Shown: positions 1 to 8,692 of the stretch, one piece after another
How the letters are laid out: each line of letters starts with the position of its first letter
Numbering within the stretch: the first letter of the stretch is position 1
NCBI RefSeq assembly: GCF_039614715.1
Contig: NZ_CP154857.1
Span: 3,348,001 to 3,412,000 of the forward strand
Length of the DNA stretch: 64,000 nt
From: Microbacterium sp. AZCO
Lineage (GTDB): Bacteria; Actinomycetota; Actinomycetes; Actinomycetales; Microbacteriaceae
Reading direction: 5' to 3'
The notes under the pieces: generated by a model
Databases searched by the model: none
What the model saw: only the letters and a program-made list of their open reading frames with translations
What the model was told of the DNA's origin: nothing
Position numbers and translations under genes: made by a program

Positions 1-1
1 C

Positions 2-754
2 GGCGACATGCCCGTCGTGGTGTCGATGCTCAACAGCTACTCGGGCTGGGCCGCGGCCGCCGCGGGCTTCCTGCTGAACAACGACCTGCTCATCATCACG
101 GGCGCGCTCGTCGGTTCCTCCGGTGCCTACCTCAGCTACATCATGTGCAAGGCGATGAACCGGTCGTTCCTGTCGGTCATCGCGGGCGGCTTCGGCATCG
201 AGGCCCCGCGCGACGGCGAGGATGCGGGCGGAGAGCATCGGGAAGTGGATGCCGACACCGTCGCCGACCTGCTCGCGTCGGCGTCGAGCGTGGTGATCAC
301 GCCCGGCTACGGCATGGCGGTCGCTCAGGCCCAGTACCCCGTCGCCGAGCTCGCGGCGCAGCTGCGGGAGCGCGGCATCGACGTGCGGTTCGGCATCCAT
401 CCCGTCGCGGGACGCCTTCCCGGGCACATGAACGTGCTCTTGGCGGAGGCCAAGGTGCCGTACGACATCGTGCTCGAGATGGACGAGATCAACGGCGACT
501 TCGCCGGGACGTCCGTCGTGCTCGTGATCGGGGCGAACGACACGGTCAACCCGGCGGCGGCGGAGGATCCGACGAGCCCCATCGCGGGGATGCCGGTGCT
601 GCGCGTGTGGGAGGCCGAGAACGTCGTCGTCTTCAAGCGCTCGATGGCCTCGGGGTACGCCGGCGTGCAGAACCCGCTGTTCTTCCGCGACAACGCCCAG
701 ATGCTCTTCGGCGACGCGAAGGAGCGGGTCGAGGACATCCTCCGCGCACTCTGA
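2..754 (+). CDS. pntB: NAD(P) transhydrogenase subunit beta, C-terminal part (5' truncated by window)
   Basis: Proton-translocating transhydrogenase moves hydride between NADH and NADP+ across the cytoplasmic membrane. The visible part holds the last membrane segments (roughly the first 55 residues) and then the NADP(H)-binding domain III. Domain III begins near [15 protein letters not shown] and contains the family motifs [28 protein letters not shown] and, near the end, [10 protein letters not shown]. The frame is open to the first base, so the true start lies outside the window. A strong hairpin follows the stop. Identification is secure; the upstream alpha subunit is presumably just outside. 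Confidence 0.95.
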   Translation, partial: GDMPVVVSMLNSYSGWAAAAAGFLLNNDLLIITGALVGSSGAYLSYIMCKAMNRSFLSVIAGGFGIEAPRDGEDAGGEHREVDADTVADLLASASSVVITPGYGMAVAQAQYPVAELAAQLRERGIDVRFGIHPVAGRLPGHMNVLLAEAKVPYDIVLEMDEINGDFAGTSVVLVIGANDTVNPAAAEDPTSPIAGMPVLRVWEAENVVVFKRSMASGYAGVQNPLFFRDNAQMLFGDAKERVEDILRAL

Positions 755-764
755 GCCCAGACTC

Positions 765-794
765 GAAGAGCCCGGCCTCTCGGCCGGGCTCTTC
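765..794. terminator. Bidirectional hairpin terminator
   Basis: Perfect 13-bp stem GAAGAGCCCGGCC / GGCCGGGCTCTTC with a 4-nt TCTC loop. It lies between the 3' ends of pntB (plus) and the sugar permease (minus), so it can serve both. There is no long U tract, which is usual in high-GC actinobacteria. Confidence 0.85.
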
Positions 795-814
795 GTCTGA
801 CGGTTCGGGCTCCG

Positions 815-2083
815 TCAGGTTCGTACGCCGTTGCCGCGCAGGCGCGACAGCGCGTCGACGGTCGCGGCGAGGATCAGCACCGCGCCGGTGACCATGAGGT
901 TGATGCCGGCGCCGAGGTTGAGCAGGCCGAGGCCGTTCGTGATCACGGCGATGACGAGCGCACCGATGGCGGCGTGCGTGAGACGGCCCTTGCCGCCGAA
1001 GAGGCTGACACCGCCGACGACGGCCGCGGCGACGCCGCTCAGGACGATGTCGCGTCCGACCGTCGCGTCGACCGAGCCGACCCGCGACACGCTGAGCAGC
1101 GCCGAGAAGACGGCCAGCGTGGAACAGATCACGAAGGCCCACCACTTGATCCAGCGCACCTTGACGCCCGAGCGGCGGGCGGCCTCGGCGTTGCCGCCGA
1201 TCGCGTAGACGTAGCGGCCGTACTTCGTCCGGTCGAGCAGGAACGTGCCGAGCCACAGGATGACGAGCACGATCGGCACGATGAGCGGCACACCCTCGAC
1301 GGCGAACAGGCCCTGCCCGCGGTTCTGGTTGAGGATGTAGATCGCGATCCCGCCGATGACCGCGATGGCGGCCAGCTTGATCCACACGAGGGTGATGGTC
1401 CGGTTCGGCACGCCCGCACGGGCGCGGCGGGCGCGGTCCCAGAACGCCGTCCCCGCCGAGATGGCGAGGATGATGACGAGCATCGCCCAGCCGGCCCACG
1501 GCGGCAGGTTGCCGTTCTGCAGTGCGATGAGCTCGGGCACCTCGATGCGGAACAGGCCGCCCGAGCCGATGATCAGCAGTGCGAGGCCCTGATAGCCGAG
1601 GAACAGACCCAGCGTCACGACGAACGACGGGATGCCGATCCTCGCGACGAAGAAGCCGATGATCGCACCGGTCAGCACGCCGAACCCGAAGCCCACGATG
1701 AGCGCGATCGGCCACGGCACGTGGAAGTTCGCGTTGAGCACGACGAAGAGCGCCATCGCGACGCCGCCCGTCACACCGGCGGACAGGTCGATCTCGCCGA
1801 GCAGCAGCACGAACACCAGCGCCATGCCGAGCATGACGAGGGTCGCGGCCTGATTGAGCAGGTTCGCGAAGTTGCGCTCGGTCAGGAAGAACGGGCTCAG
1901 CGACGCGAAGAGGATCGACAGCACGACGAGTCCGCCGATCGCGGGCAGGGCCCCCATGTCGCCGGAGCGCACGCGCTGCCACCACGCCTGCAGCTGATCG
2001 CCGAGGCCTCCCTCGACGCCGCTGCCGATCATGTCGCCGACCGCCGGGTCGGGACCGGCGTTCGTGGTCGTCGAGGCGGTCAT
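815..2083 (-). CDS. CUT2-family sugar ABC transporter permease (XylH-like)
   Basis: Membrane permease of a pentose/hexose importer, 422 residues. It has many hydrophobic segments and the CUT2 permease signature LLLGEIDLSAGV, followed later by GGNAEAARRSGVKV and GVSLFGGKGR. The ATG at 2083 overlaps the stop of the upstream ATPase gene as ATGA, so the two are translationally coupled. It closes the operon before the hairpin at 765-794. The second permease at 4196-5452 is clearly paralogous. The substrate cannot be read from the sequence; xylose or a related sugar is an inference from family resemblance. Confidence 0.9.
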   Translation of the reverse strand: MTASTTTNAGPDPAVGDMIGSGVEGGLGDQLQAWWQRVRSGDMGALPAIGGLVVLSILFASLSPFFLTERNFANLLNQAATLVMLGMALVFVLLLGEIDLSAGVTGGVAMALFVVLNANFHVPWPIALIVGFGFGVLTGAIIGFFVARIGIPSFVVTLGLFLGYQGLALLIIGSGGLFRIEVPELIALQNGNLPPWAGWAMLVIILAISAGTAFWDRARRARAGVPNRTITLVWIKLAAIAVIGGIAIYILNQNRGQGLFAVEGVPLIVPIVLVILWLGTFLLDRTKYGRYVYAIGGNAEAARRSGVKVRWIKWWAFVICSTLAVFSALLSVSRVGSVDATVGRDIVLSGVAAAVVGGVSLFGGKGRLTHAAIGALVIAVITNGLGLLNLGAGINLMVTGAVLILAATVDALSRLRGNGVRT

Positions 2084-2868
2084 GCCGCACCTCCCGGGGT
2101 CTCGAGCGTGGTCGTGCCGATGAGCTCGACGCCCATCGTCTTCGTGCCGGTGATGTAGCCCACGACGTCGTCGCGGTTGGTGTCCTTCGTCTCGATCTGC
2201 GCCACCATCTGGCCGAGGTACAGCACGGCGATGTCGTCGGCGACGGCGAACACGTCGGCGAGGTTGTGGCTGATGAGGACGACGGCCACGTTCTGCTCGG
2301 CGAGGCGCTCCACGAGGTGCAGCACCTGCTCGGTCTGGGCGACGCCGAGGGCCGCGGTCGGCTCGTCGAGGATCACCACGCGCGCCTTCTTCAGCACCGC
2401 GCGCGCGATCGCGACGGTCTGTCGCTGGCCGCCGGAGAGGCTCGAGACCTTCTGCCGCACCGACTTCACGGTGCGGACCGAGAGCGAGCGCAGCGTGTCG
2501 GACGCCTCCTTCTCCATGCGCCCCTCGTCGAACGTGCCGAACGAGAGCTCCTCGCGGCCGAGGAACATGTTCTGCACGATGTCGAGGTTGTCGCACAGCG
2601 CGAGGTCCTGGTACACGACCTCGATGCCGAGGGCAGCGGCCTCGCGCGGCGTGTGCAGCGCGCGGTGCTCCCCGTCGATGAGGACTTCGCCTTCGTCATA
2701 CGGCTGGACGCCGGCGAGACCCTTGATGAGCGTCGACTTGCCGGCGCCGTTGTCGCCGACGAGTGCTGTGACCTTTCCCGGCCGCACCTTGAGGTCGACG
2801 CCCTTGAGCACACTGACGGGGCCGAACGACTTCTTCACGCCCCGGAGTTCGATGATGGGTTCTGACAT
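2080..2868 (-). CDS. Sugar ABC transporter ATP-binding protein, single domain (XylG/FrcA-like)
   Basis: Cytoplasmic ATPase of the first CUT2 importer, 262 residues. Walker A is GDNGAGKST, the signature is LSGGQRQTVAIAR and Walker B is VVILDEPTAAL, followed by the switch histidine in LISHN. Classical XylG/RbsA proteins have two fused nucleotide-binding domains of about 500 residues. This has one complete domain, as in FrcA-type systems, and so does its paralogue at 5449-6327, so truncation is unlikely. It lies between the binding protein (73-bp gap with a stem-loop) and the permease (4-bp overlap). Confidence 0.93.
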   Translation of the reverse strand: MSEPIIELRGVKKSFGPVSVLKGVDLKVRPGKVTALVGDNGAGKSTLIKGLAGVQPYDEGEVLIDGEHRALHTPREAAALGIEVVYQDLALCDNLDIVQNMFLGREELSFGTFDEGRMEKEASDTLRSLSVRTVKSVRQKVSSLSGGQRQTVAIARAVLKKARVVILDEPTAALGVAQTEQVLHLVERLAEQNVAVVLISHNLADVFAVADDIAVLYLGQMVAQIETKDTNRDDVVGYITGTKTMGVELIGTTTLETPGGAA

Positions 2869-2894
2869 GCTCGCTTCCTTGCGCTGTCGTGCGT

Positions 2895-2933
2895 GAAAGG
2901 GGCGCCGCGACGCCTGGCCGCGACGCCCCTTTC
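2895..2933 (-). promoter_or_regulatory. Intra-operon stem-loop between binding-protein and ATPase genes
   Basis: Perfect 10-bp arms GAAAGGGGCG / CGCCCCTTTC, extendable with GC pairs, lie just after the binding-protein stop. In this position a stem-loop commonly stabilises or partly terminates the upstream mRNA, so that the abundant binding protein exceeds the ATPase and permease. That role is inferred from position. Confidence 0.6.
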
Positions 2934-2941
2934 TGCGTACG

Positions 2942-4021
2942 TTACTGCGTTACGCCGTTCGCGTCGCAGGCGGCCTTGACTTCGGCCGTGCAGACGTCGC
3001 TGTAGGAGGCGTCACCGGCGGCGATGACCTCCTTGACCTCCTTGGGGCCGACGAGCTGCGGCGTGACCTGGACGTACGGGGTGCCGTCGTCGAGCTTCGC
3101 CTGCGCGTTGACCTTCTCGCCCTTGAGGAGCGCGACGGCCGTCGCGACCGCGGCGGTCGCCTCGTCCTTGACCGGCTTGTAGACGGTGGCGGTCTGCCAG
3201 CCGAGCAGGATGTTCTGCAGGCCCGCGACGTTCGCGTCCTGACCCGAGACGGCGACGCCCTTCAGGTTGTTGTCCTGCAGCACCTTGATGACACCGGCCG
3301 CGTTGGTGTCGTTCGCGACCCACACGCCGTCGACCTTGCCGCCCAGACCCGTGAGGGCCTGCTCGAAGTTGGTCTGCGACTTGGCCTGGTCCCAGACCCC
3401 CGGAGGCTCGGCGGCCGCCTTGATGCCGGCAGCCTCCATGACCTCGACGGCGCCATCGTGGAACATCTTGGCGTTGCCGTCGGTCGGGTCGCCGCCCATG
3501 TAGACGACGGTCGCGGTGGCGGGATCCTTGCCGGCGGCCTTCAGGCCGTCGAGGACCGTCTGGCCCTCCAGCTTGCCGACCTCGTTGTTGTCGAACGACA
3601 CGTAGTAGTCGGCGCCCGTGAACGGACGGTCGTAGGCGACGACGGGGATGCCCTCGTTCTTCGCCTTCGTCGCGACGCCCTCTGCGGCACCCTGGTAGTC
3701 GACGAGCAGCATCACGCCGCAGCCCTTCGTGAGCTGCTGGTCGGCGATCGTCGCGTACTTGTTGACGTCACCCTGGGCATTCTGGATGTCGGCATCGAAG
3801 CCGGCGGCCTTCAGGCCCTCCTCGAGGTACTTCCGGTCGAAGTTCTCCCAGCGCGGCGAGGACGCCGCGTCGGGCAGGATGACGCACGCGCGCGTCGAAG
3901 CGGCGTCGCCGCCGCCTCCGCTCTCGGTGGAGCTTCCTCCGCCCGAGCTGGAACAGCCGGCCAGAAGGGCCACTGCCGCACTCCCCAGTGCGACCGCGGC
4001 GATAACGGATGACTTCCTCAT
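2942..4021 (-). CDS. Sugar ABC transporter substrate-binding lipoprotein (XylF/ChvE-like)
   Basis: Extracytoplasmic sugar receptor for the adjacent permease and ATPase. The start chosen gives MRKSSVIAAVALGSAAV with a lipobox ending LLAGC (lipid-modified Cys23) and a Ser/Gly-rich linker, 359 residues. Two ATGs are adjacent (4024 and 4021); the second sits 6 nt from an AAAGG ribosome site, the first only 3. The mature protein has the periplasmic-binding type 1 fold signature (VILPDAASSPRWENFDR, VAYDRPFTGADYYVSFDN, SGQDANVAGLQNIL). It is a paralogue of 6331-7401. Confidence 0.92.
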   Translation of the reverse strand: MRKSSVIAAVALGSAAVALLAGCSSSGGGSSTESGGGGDAASTRACVILPDAASSPRWENFDRKYLEEGLKAAGFDADIQNAQGDVNKYATIADQQLTKGCGVMLLVDYQGAAEGVATKAKNEGIPVVAYDRPFTGADYYVSFDNNEVGKLEGQTVLDGLKAAGKDPATATVVYMGGDPTDGNAKMFHDGAVEVMEAAGIKAAAEPPGVWDQAKSQTNFEQALTGLGGKVDGVWVANDTNAAGVIKVLQDNNLKGVAVSGQDANVAGLQNILLGWQTATVYKPVKDEATAAVATAVALLKGEKVNAQAKLDDGTPYVQVTPQLVGPKEVKEVIAAGDASYSDVCTAEVKAACDANGVTQ

Positions 4022-4081
4022 CATTCGCCTTTCATCGTTGAATGTGCAGACGCGCCTCACGGGCATTTCGCGTCTGAAGCG

Positions 4082-4110
4082 ATCATCCCCAGCGCGATTC
4101 TTGTCGTCAA
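4082..4110 (-). promoter_or_regulatory. Predicted sigma-A-like promoter of the first CUT2 importer
   Basis: On the minus strand TTGACG (4110-4105) is followed after 17 nt by GATGAT (4087-4082), about 60 nt before the binding-protein ATG. A partial LacI/ROK-like half palindrome (AACGCTTT near 4120) lies just upstream. No regulator can be assigned. The rest of the 174-bp gap between 4022 and 4195 shows nothing else. Confidence 0.5.
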
Positions 4111-4195
4111 GTAGTGAACGTAACGCTTTGGCAACGGCGAGGATGCGTTCGTCCAGTGAAGGCAACGGCCGTCCCGCGGGATGGCGTTTACCGGC

Positions 4196-5452
4196 TCAGG
4201 CGCGGCCCGTTGCGGCTCTCGTGCGCCGCGAGATCGAGTCGACGATGACCGCGAGCACGAGCACGACGCCCGTGATGATGAAGCGCACCGACGAGTCGAG
4301 ATTCAGCAGCGTCAGACCCGACGAGATCGACTGGATGACGATGATGCCGAGGAGCGCCGAGAAGGCGGTGCCCCGGCCGCCGAACAGGCTCGCGCCGCCG
4401 ATGACCGCGGCCGCGATGGCATTGAGGTTCGTGTCGCCGCCGCCCGAGCTCTGGTTCGCCGCCGCGAGGCGGGCGGCCGCGAGGATCCCGCCGACCGCCG
4501 CGAACGTCGAGCAGAGCATGAAGACCGAGTAGTAGATGCGGTCGACGCGGATGCCGGCGCGCCGCGCGGCCTCGACCGAGCCGCCGACCGCGTAGACGGC
4601 CCGTCCCCACCGGGTGCGGGTCAGGACGAGGTGCATCGTCACGACGAGCGCGATGAAGAACAGGAACATCAGCCCGACACCCCGCGACAGGTTGAGGTAC
4701 CAGGCCGAGACGAGGAGGAACAGCAGCAGGCCGCCGCTTCGGATGCCGATCTCCAGGTAGCTCTGCGCCACGAGGTTCGCCGCCGTGCGGCGCCGCGCAC
4801 GGCGCACGAGCGAGAGCGTGTAGACGGCGACGGCGAGGACCGCCACGACGTACGACGCCCACGCCGGCAGGAACATCTGCTGGGCGAACTGCACGAGCCA
4901 CGAGTCGAACGGCAGGTTGATCGAGCCCGCGCTGCCGAGCACCCAGAGCTGCACGCCGAGGAACCCGAGGAGGCCGGCGAGGGTGATGACGAAGCTCGGC
5001 AGGCCGAACCGCGTGTACAGGAAGCCGTAGATGAGCCCGGCGACCAAGCCCGCCGCGACGGCGGCGAGGAGCGCGAAGACGACGTTCCACTGCAGCTCGA
5101 CGAGGGTCACCGCGAGGAGCGCGGCGGCCAGGCCCGACACGGATCCCACCGACAGGTCGATCTCGCCGACGAGCAGCACGACGACGATGCCGAGCGCCAG
5201 CGTGCCGATCGCGGCGCACTGCATCGTGAGGTTCACGAGGTTCGTGCTCGAGAGGAACACGGGGTTGAGCAGCTGGAAGACGCCCCAGATCACGACGAGT
5301 CCCACGATCACCGGCAGCGACCCGAGGTCGCCGCCCTTGACCCGGTCGACGAAAGCGCCCGCGGCGCGGCGGATCGCGCCGGGGCTCAGCATCCGCTCGT
5401 CCTCGAGCAGGGGGTCGGAGAGCGTCGCGCGCTCGTCGCGCAGGCCGCTCAC
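4196..5452 (-). CDS. CUT2-family sugar ABC transporter permease (second system)
   Basis: Paralogue of the permease at 815-2083, 418 residues. It shares LLVGEIDLSVGSVSG, the later GGSVEAARRAGIRVDR and GASLFGGRGT motifs, and about ten hydrophobic stretches. The GTG at 5452 overlaps the stop of the ATPase as GTGA. An in-frame ATG at 5392 is the alternative, but the 4-bp coupling favours GTG. The long Arg-rich reading frame extending upstream through the ATPase is a shadow of high-GC coding. Confidence 0.88.
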   Translation of the reverse strand: MSGLRDERATLSDPLLEDERMLSPGAIRRAAGAFVDRVKGGDLGSLPVIVGLVVIWGVFQLLNPVFLSSTNLVNLTMQCAAIGTLALGIVVVLLVGEIDLSVGSVSGLAAALLAVTLVELQWNVVFALLAAVAAGLVAGLIYGFLYTRFGLPSFVITLAGLLGFLGVQLWVLGSAGSINLPFDSWLVQFAQQMFLPAWASYVVAVLAVAVYTLSLVRRARRRTAANLVAQSYLEIGIRSGGLLLFLLVSAWYLNLSRGVGLMFLFFIALVVTMHLVLTRTRWGRAVYAVGGSVEAARRAGIRVDRIYYSVFMLCSTFAAVGGILAAARLAAANQSSGGGDTNLNAIAAAVIGGASLFGGRGTAFSALLGIIVIQSISSGLTLLNLDSSVRFIITGVVLVLAVIVDSISRRTRAATGRA

Positions 5453-6327
5453 CGCTCGCCCCGCTCGGCACGGGGAGAGGGGCGGCGCGCGCCGGTCTGC
5501 GGCATCCTGATGATCCGTCCGTCCTTCGCGGGCTCGGCGGGCTTCTCGGGCTCCACGCGGCCTGTGATGCCGGTCGTCGCGCCCGTGATCGCCGCGACGA
5601 GAGTCTCGCTCGTGACGTCGACCGCGTTGAAGACGCCGTTGTTGCGCCCGAGGCGCAGCACGACGACCTTGTCGGCGACGGCCAGCACGTCGGCCATGTT
5701 GTGGCTGATGAGGATGACGCCGTGACCGCGCTCCCGCAGCCGCTCGATGAGGTTGAGCACCTCGGCCGTCTGGGCGACGCCGAGCGCCGCGGTCGGCTCG
5801 TCGAGGATCACGACGCGCGGGTCGCCGATGAGCGAGCGCGCGATCGCGACGGTCTGCCGCTGGCCGCCGGAGAGGGCGGCGACGGGACTGCGCACGGAGG
5901 GGATCTTCGCCGAGAGCTCGCGCAGCAGCGTCCAGGTGCGCTGCTCCATCTCGACCTCGTCGAGCCCGCCGCTCGTGACGAGCTCGCGCCCGAGCCAGAG
6001 ATTGGCCACGACGTCGAGGTTGTCGCACAGCGCGAGGTCCTGGAAGATCGTCTCGATCCCGAGCTCCTGCGAGTCGGCGGGGCTCGCGATCTCGACGAGG
6101 TCGCCGTCGAACTCGATCGTCCCCGCGTCGGGCGGGTGGACGCCCGCGAGGATCTTGACGAGCGTCGACTTGCCCGCGCCGTTGTCGCCGACGAGCGCGA
6201 CGACCTCGCCCTCGTTGACCGAGAACTCCACGTCGGTCAGCGCCTTGACCGCACCGAAGTGCTTGCCGATCCCCTTCATCGTGAGGATCCGCTTGCGATA
6301 CGGCGGAGAGCTGACCGGGTTCGACAT
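5449..6327 (-). CDS. Sugar ABC transporter ATP-binding protein, single domain (second system)
   Basis: ATPase of 292 residues with Walker A GDNGAGKST, signature LSGGQRQTVAIAR, Walker B VVILDEPTAAL and LISHN. It matches the ATPase at 2080-2868 closely, even in the helical region (IFQDLALCDNLDVVANLWLG). It carries an extra C-terminal tail rich in Pro, Glu and Arg after about residue 250. The start lies 3 nt after the binding-protein stop and the end overlaps the permease start, giving a tight binding protein-ATPase-permease cassette. Confidence 0.92.
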   Translation of the reverse strand: MSNPVSSPPYRKRILTMKGIGKHFGAVKALTDVEFSVNEGEVVALVGDNGAGKSTLVKILAGVHPPDAGTIEFDGDLVEIASPADSQELGIETIFQDLALCDNLDVVANLWLGRELVTSGGLDEVEMEQRTWTLLRELSAKIPSVRSPVAALSGGQRQTVAIARSLIGDPRVVILDEPTAALGVAQTAEVLNLIERLRERGHGVILISHNMADVLAVADKVVVLRLGRNNGVFNAVDVTSETLVAAITGATTGITGRVEPEKPAEPAKDGRIIRMPQTGARRPSPRAERGER

Positions 6328-6330
6328 CGT

Positions 6331-7401
6331 TCAGATGATGCCAGCCGCACGGCACGCGGCGGCGTAATCGGGCGTGCAGATGTCGTCCGTCGTCCAGAAC
6401 CCGTCCGCCACGACGGTGTCGAGGATGTCGTGCACGGTCACCGCGACGGGTTCGAGCAGGGTCGCGGGCGTGCCGTCGATCTCGAGCGGAGCGGTGATCT
6501 TCTCGCCGTGCAGGAGCTTCACGGCGACCTCGGCTGCGAGCTCCGCCTGCGGCTTGATGGCCTTGTAGACGGTCATGTACTGATCGCCCGAGACGATCCG
6601 CTGCAGCGCCGTGAGCTCGGCATCCTGTCCCGTCACGATCGGGAAGGGCTCCACAGCCGCCGCCTTCAGGGCCGACACCGCCCCTCCCGCCGTGCCGTCG
6701 TTGGCGGCGTAGACGCCGACGATCTCGTCGCCGTACTGCGCGATCTGGCCGGCCACCCACTCCTGGGCCTTGTCGGGACTCCAATCCGGGGTGTCGTACG
6801 AGGCGAGCAGGCGCAGGCCGTGCTCGTCGATGATCTGCTCGGCGCCCTCGCGGAACATGGCGGAGTTGCTGTCGGTGGGCGATCCGTTGACCATCAGGAT
6901 GCCGCCTGCGGCCGATCCGTTCGCCTCGAGCGCGTCGGCGAGGGCCGTCGCCTGCAGCTCCCCCACCTTCTCGTTGTCGAACGAGACGTAGTACGCGAGA
7001 CCGCCGCCCGAGATGAGGCGGTCGTACGAGACGACGGGCACACCCTGCGAGTTCGCCTCCGCGACGATGCTCGCCGCCGCCTTCGTGTCCACGGCGTCGA
7101 GCACGAGCACCTTCGCTCCCGCCGCGAGCGCCGACTCGGCCTGCTGCTGCTGCTTGGCGGCATCCTGATCGGCATTCGAGTACATGACCCGGTAGTCGCC
7201 GAGCTCTGCGACGCGCTTCTCGAAGAACGGGCGGTCGAAGGTCTCGTAGCGGGCCGTCTTGACGTCCGGGAGGAGGAGGGCGATCGCGCCGTCGTCACCG
7301 GCGGGCGCGCCCGTGCAGCCGGCGAGCGCCGCCGTGAGCGCGAGCGCGACGCCCAGCGCGGCGGCGCGCAGGCCGGTGGTCCATCGCCGTGAACGCGACA
7401 T
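6331..7401 (-). CDS. Sugar ABC transporter substrate-binding lipoprotein (second system)
   Basis: Sugar-binding lipoprotein of 356 residues. The N terminus MSRSRRWTTGLRAAALG leads to a lipobox ending AALAGC (Cys29). The ATG at 7401 is preceded 8 nt upstream by GAGG; a GTG at 7410 is the less likely alternative because it sits inside that site. The body has the type 1 periplasmic-binding fold (LLPDVKTARYETFDRPFFE, VSYDRLISGGGLAYYVSFDN, VTGQDAELTALQRI). It starts 15 nt after the ROK regulator, so all four genes are probably one transcript. Confidence 0.9.
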   Translation of the reverse strand: MSRSRRWTTGLRAAALGVALALTAALAGCTGAPAGDDGAIALLLPDVKTARYETFDRPFFEKRVAELGDYRVMYSNADQDAAKQQQQAESALAAGAKVLVLDAVDTKAAASIVAEANSQGVPVVSYDRLISGGGLAYYVSFDNEKVGELQATALADALEANGSAAGGILMVNGSPTDSNSAMFREGAEQIIDEHGLRLLASYDTPDWSPDKAQEWVAGQIAQYGDEIVGVYAANDGTAGGAVSALKAAAVEPFPIVTGQDAELTALQRIVSGDQYMTVYKAIKPQAELAAEVAVKLLHGEKITAPLEIDGTPATLLEPVAVTVHDILDTVVADGFWTTDDICTPDYAAACRAAGII

Positions 7402-7416
7402 CGGGTGCACCTCGGC

Positions 7417-8604
7417 TCAGGCCGAGACGGGGATGACTTCGGCGTCGACGGTCACATGGTCGAGGGCGATCGCGATCGCGCCGCGCGTCTCTGCCCACTC
7501 GCCGAACGAGGCGCCGACGATCTCGGGGAGTCCCCCGGCCGACGCGAGCGCCGTGCGCTCGAGGGAGTGGCGCATGGGGGCCATGAGGATCTCGCCCGCC
7601 TGTCCGAGCTCGCCGCCCACGATGATGAGCTCGGGGTCGAAGAGGTTGCAGAGGCTCGCAGCCGCGATGCCGATGTGCCGCCCCGCGTCGGCGATCACCC
7701 GGCGCGAGCTTCCGTCGCCGTCCTCGGCGGCCTGGAGGAGGTCGCTGATGCGCTGCATGCCGGCGCTCGGCGGGAAGAGCGAGAGCAGCGCGGGGCCGCC
7801 GGCGTAGGTCTCGAGGCATCCGCGGTTGCTGCAGCGGCAGATCGGCCCGTTCTCGTCGATCGTGACGTGGCCGATCTGGCCCGCCTTGCCGTTGACGCCG
7901 CGGAAGAGGTCGCCGTTGACGATGAGGCCCGCGCTGATCGTGTGCCCGACGCGGATGAAGACGGAGGAGGATGCCGTGCGGCCGCTGCCCTCGCGCGCCT
8001 CGGCGAGGCCGCCGAGATTGGCCTCGCTGTCGACGTAGACCGGGCGCGCGATGCGCTCGGAGAGGCTCGCCGCGACATCGACGCCCTCCCAGCCGCGGAG
8101 CAGGCCCGGGGTCGAGATCATGCCCGTGCGGGGGTCGATGGGGGCGGGCAGCGCGAGGCCGACCGCGAGGAGGTCGGCGACGCTGCCGCCGAGCGACTCC
8201 ATGAGCTCGGCGAGGAGGATCGCGAGGCGGTCGAGCTGCGCGTCGTGCCGGTGGTCGAGCGGCAGCGGCAGTGACGTCTGACTCACGACCGTGCGCGTGA
8301 CGTCGGCGATCGCGATGTGCAGCTGGCGCGACGTGTAGTGCACGCCCGCGACGAGCCCGAGCTGGCGGGCGAGCGAGACGAGGGTCGCGCGGCGCCCGCT
8401 GCGCGATGTGATCGAGGTGTGCAGCAGGCCGGCCGCCGTCAGCTCCTTGACGATGTTCGACACCGTCGCGGGCGAGAGCCCCGTGCTGCCGGCCAGCTCG
8501 ACCTGGGTGAGACGGCCGTGCCGCTTGAGCGACTCGACCAGGCGCGCGCGATTGGCCTCGCGGAGCGAACTCTGCGAGCCGGGGGGAGATGAGCGGCGCG
8601 CCAC
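7417..8604 (-). CDS. ROK-family transcriptional regulator (XylR/NagC type)
   Basis: 395-residue regulator. The N-terminal winged helix contains GRLTQVELAGSTGLSPATVSNIVKEL. The ROK sugar-kinase-like domain has the zinc motif CRCSNRGCLE (C-x-C-x4-C) preceded by GHVTIDENGPI. It heads the second sugar-uptake operon and is the obvious candidate regulator of both CUT2 systems. Start choice: GTG at 8604 lies 7 nt behind a TACAGT hexamer (leaderless pattern). GTG at 8613 is possible but falls inside that hexamer. Ligand unknown. Confidence 0.88.
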   Translation of the reverse strand: MARRSSPPGSQSSLREANRARLVESLKRHGRLTQVELAGSTGLSPATVSNIVKELTAAGLLHTSITSRSGRRATLVSLARQLGLVAGVHYTSRQLHIAIADVTRTVVSQTSLPLPLDHRHDAQLDRLAILLAELMESLGGSVADLLAVGLALPAPIDPRTGMISTPGLLRGWEGVDVAASLSERIARPVYVDSEANLGGLAEAREGSGRTASSSVFIRVGHTISAGLIVNGDLFRGVNGKAGQIGHVTIDENGPICRCSNRGCLETYAGGPALLSLFPPSAGMQRISDLLQAAEDGDGSSRRVIADAGRHIGIAAASLCNLFDPELIIVGGELGQAGEILMAPMRHSLERTALASAGGLPEIVGASFGEWAETRGAIAIALDHVTVDAEVIPVSA

Positions 8605-8611
8605 GGTCCTC

Positions 8612-8617
8612 ACTGTA
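8612..8617 (-). promoter_or_regulatory. -10 hexamer, probable leaderless promoter of ROK gene
   Basis: TACAGT on the minus strand, 7 nt before the GTG at 8604. No good ribosome site precedes that codon. Confidence 0.5.
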
Positions 8618-8680
8618 CCGCGCCCTGCTTTTGCCCAGGTCGGAGGGTGAGACGAAGGATGCGACGTCGGCGGCCCGCCG

Positions 8681-8686
8681 TAGGCT
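8681..8686 (+). promoter_or_regulatory. -10 hexamer, probable leaderless promoter of xthA
   Basis: TAGGCT ends exactly 6 nt before the ATG at 8693, placing transcription start at or next to the start codon. Confidence 0.6.
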
Positions 8687-8692
8687 GGTGGG

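Noticed and set aside
974..2158. Long plus-strand reading frame opposite the first sugar permease, and similar ones opposite the second permease (4181-5725), ClpB (23110-24756) and DnaK (41494-43008)
   Set aside because: They are antisense frames created by G/C-biased third positions. Products are Arg/Asp/Glu/His-rich low-complexity sequences without domains, and the opposite strand encodes well-recognised proteins.
2080..2868. Single-domain sugar ATPase as a broken half of a two-domain XylG
   Set aside because: Walker A, signature, Walker B and switch motifs are all present once, the ends are tightly coupled to neighbours, and the paralogue at 5449-6327 has the same form.
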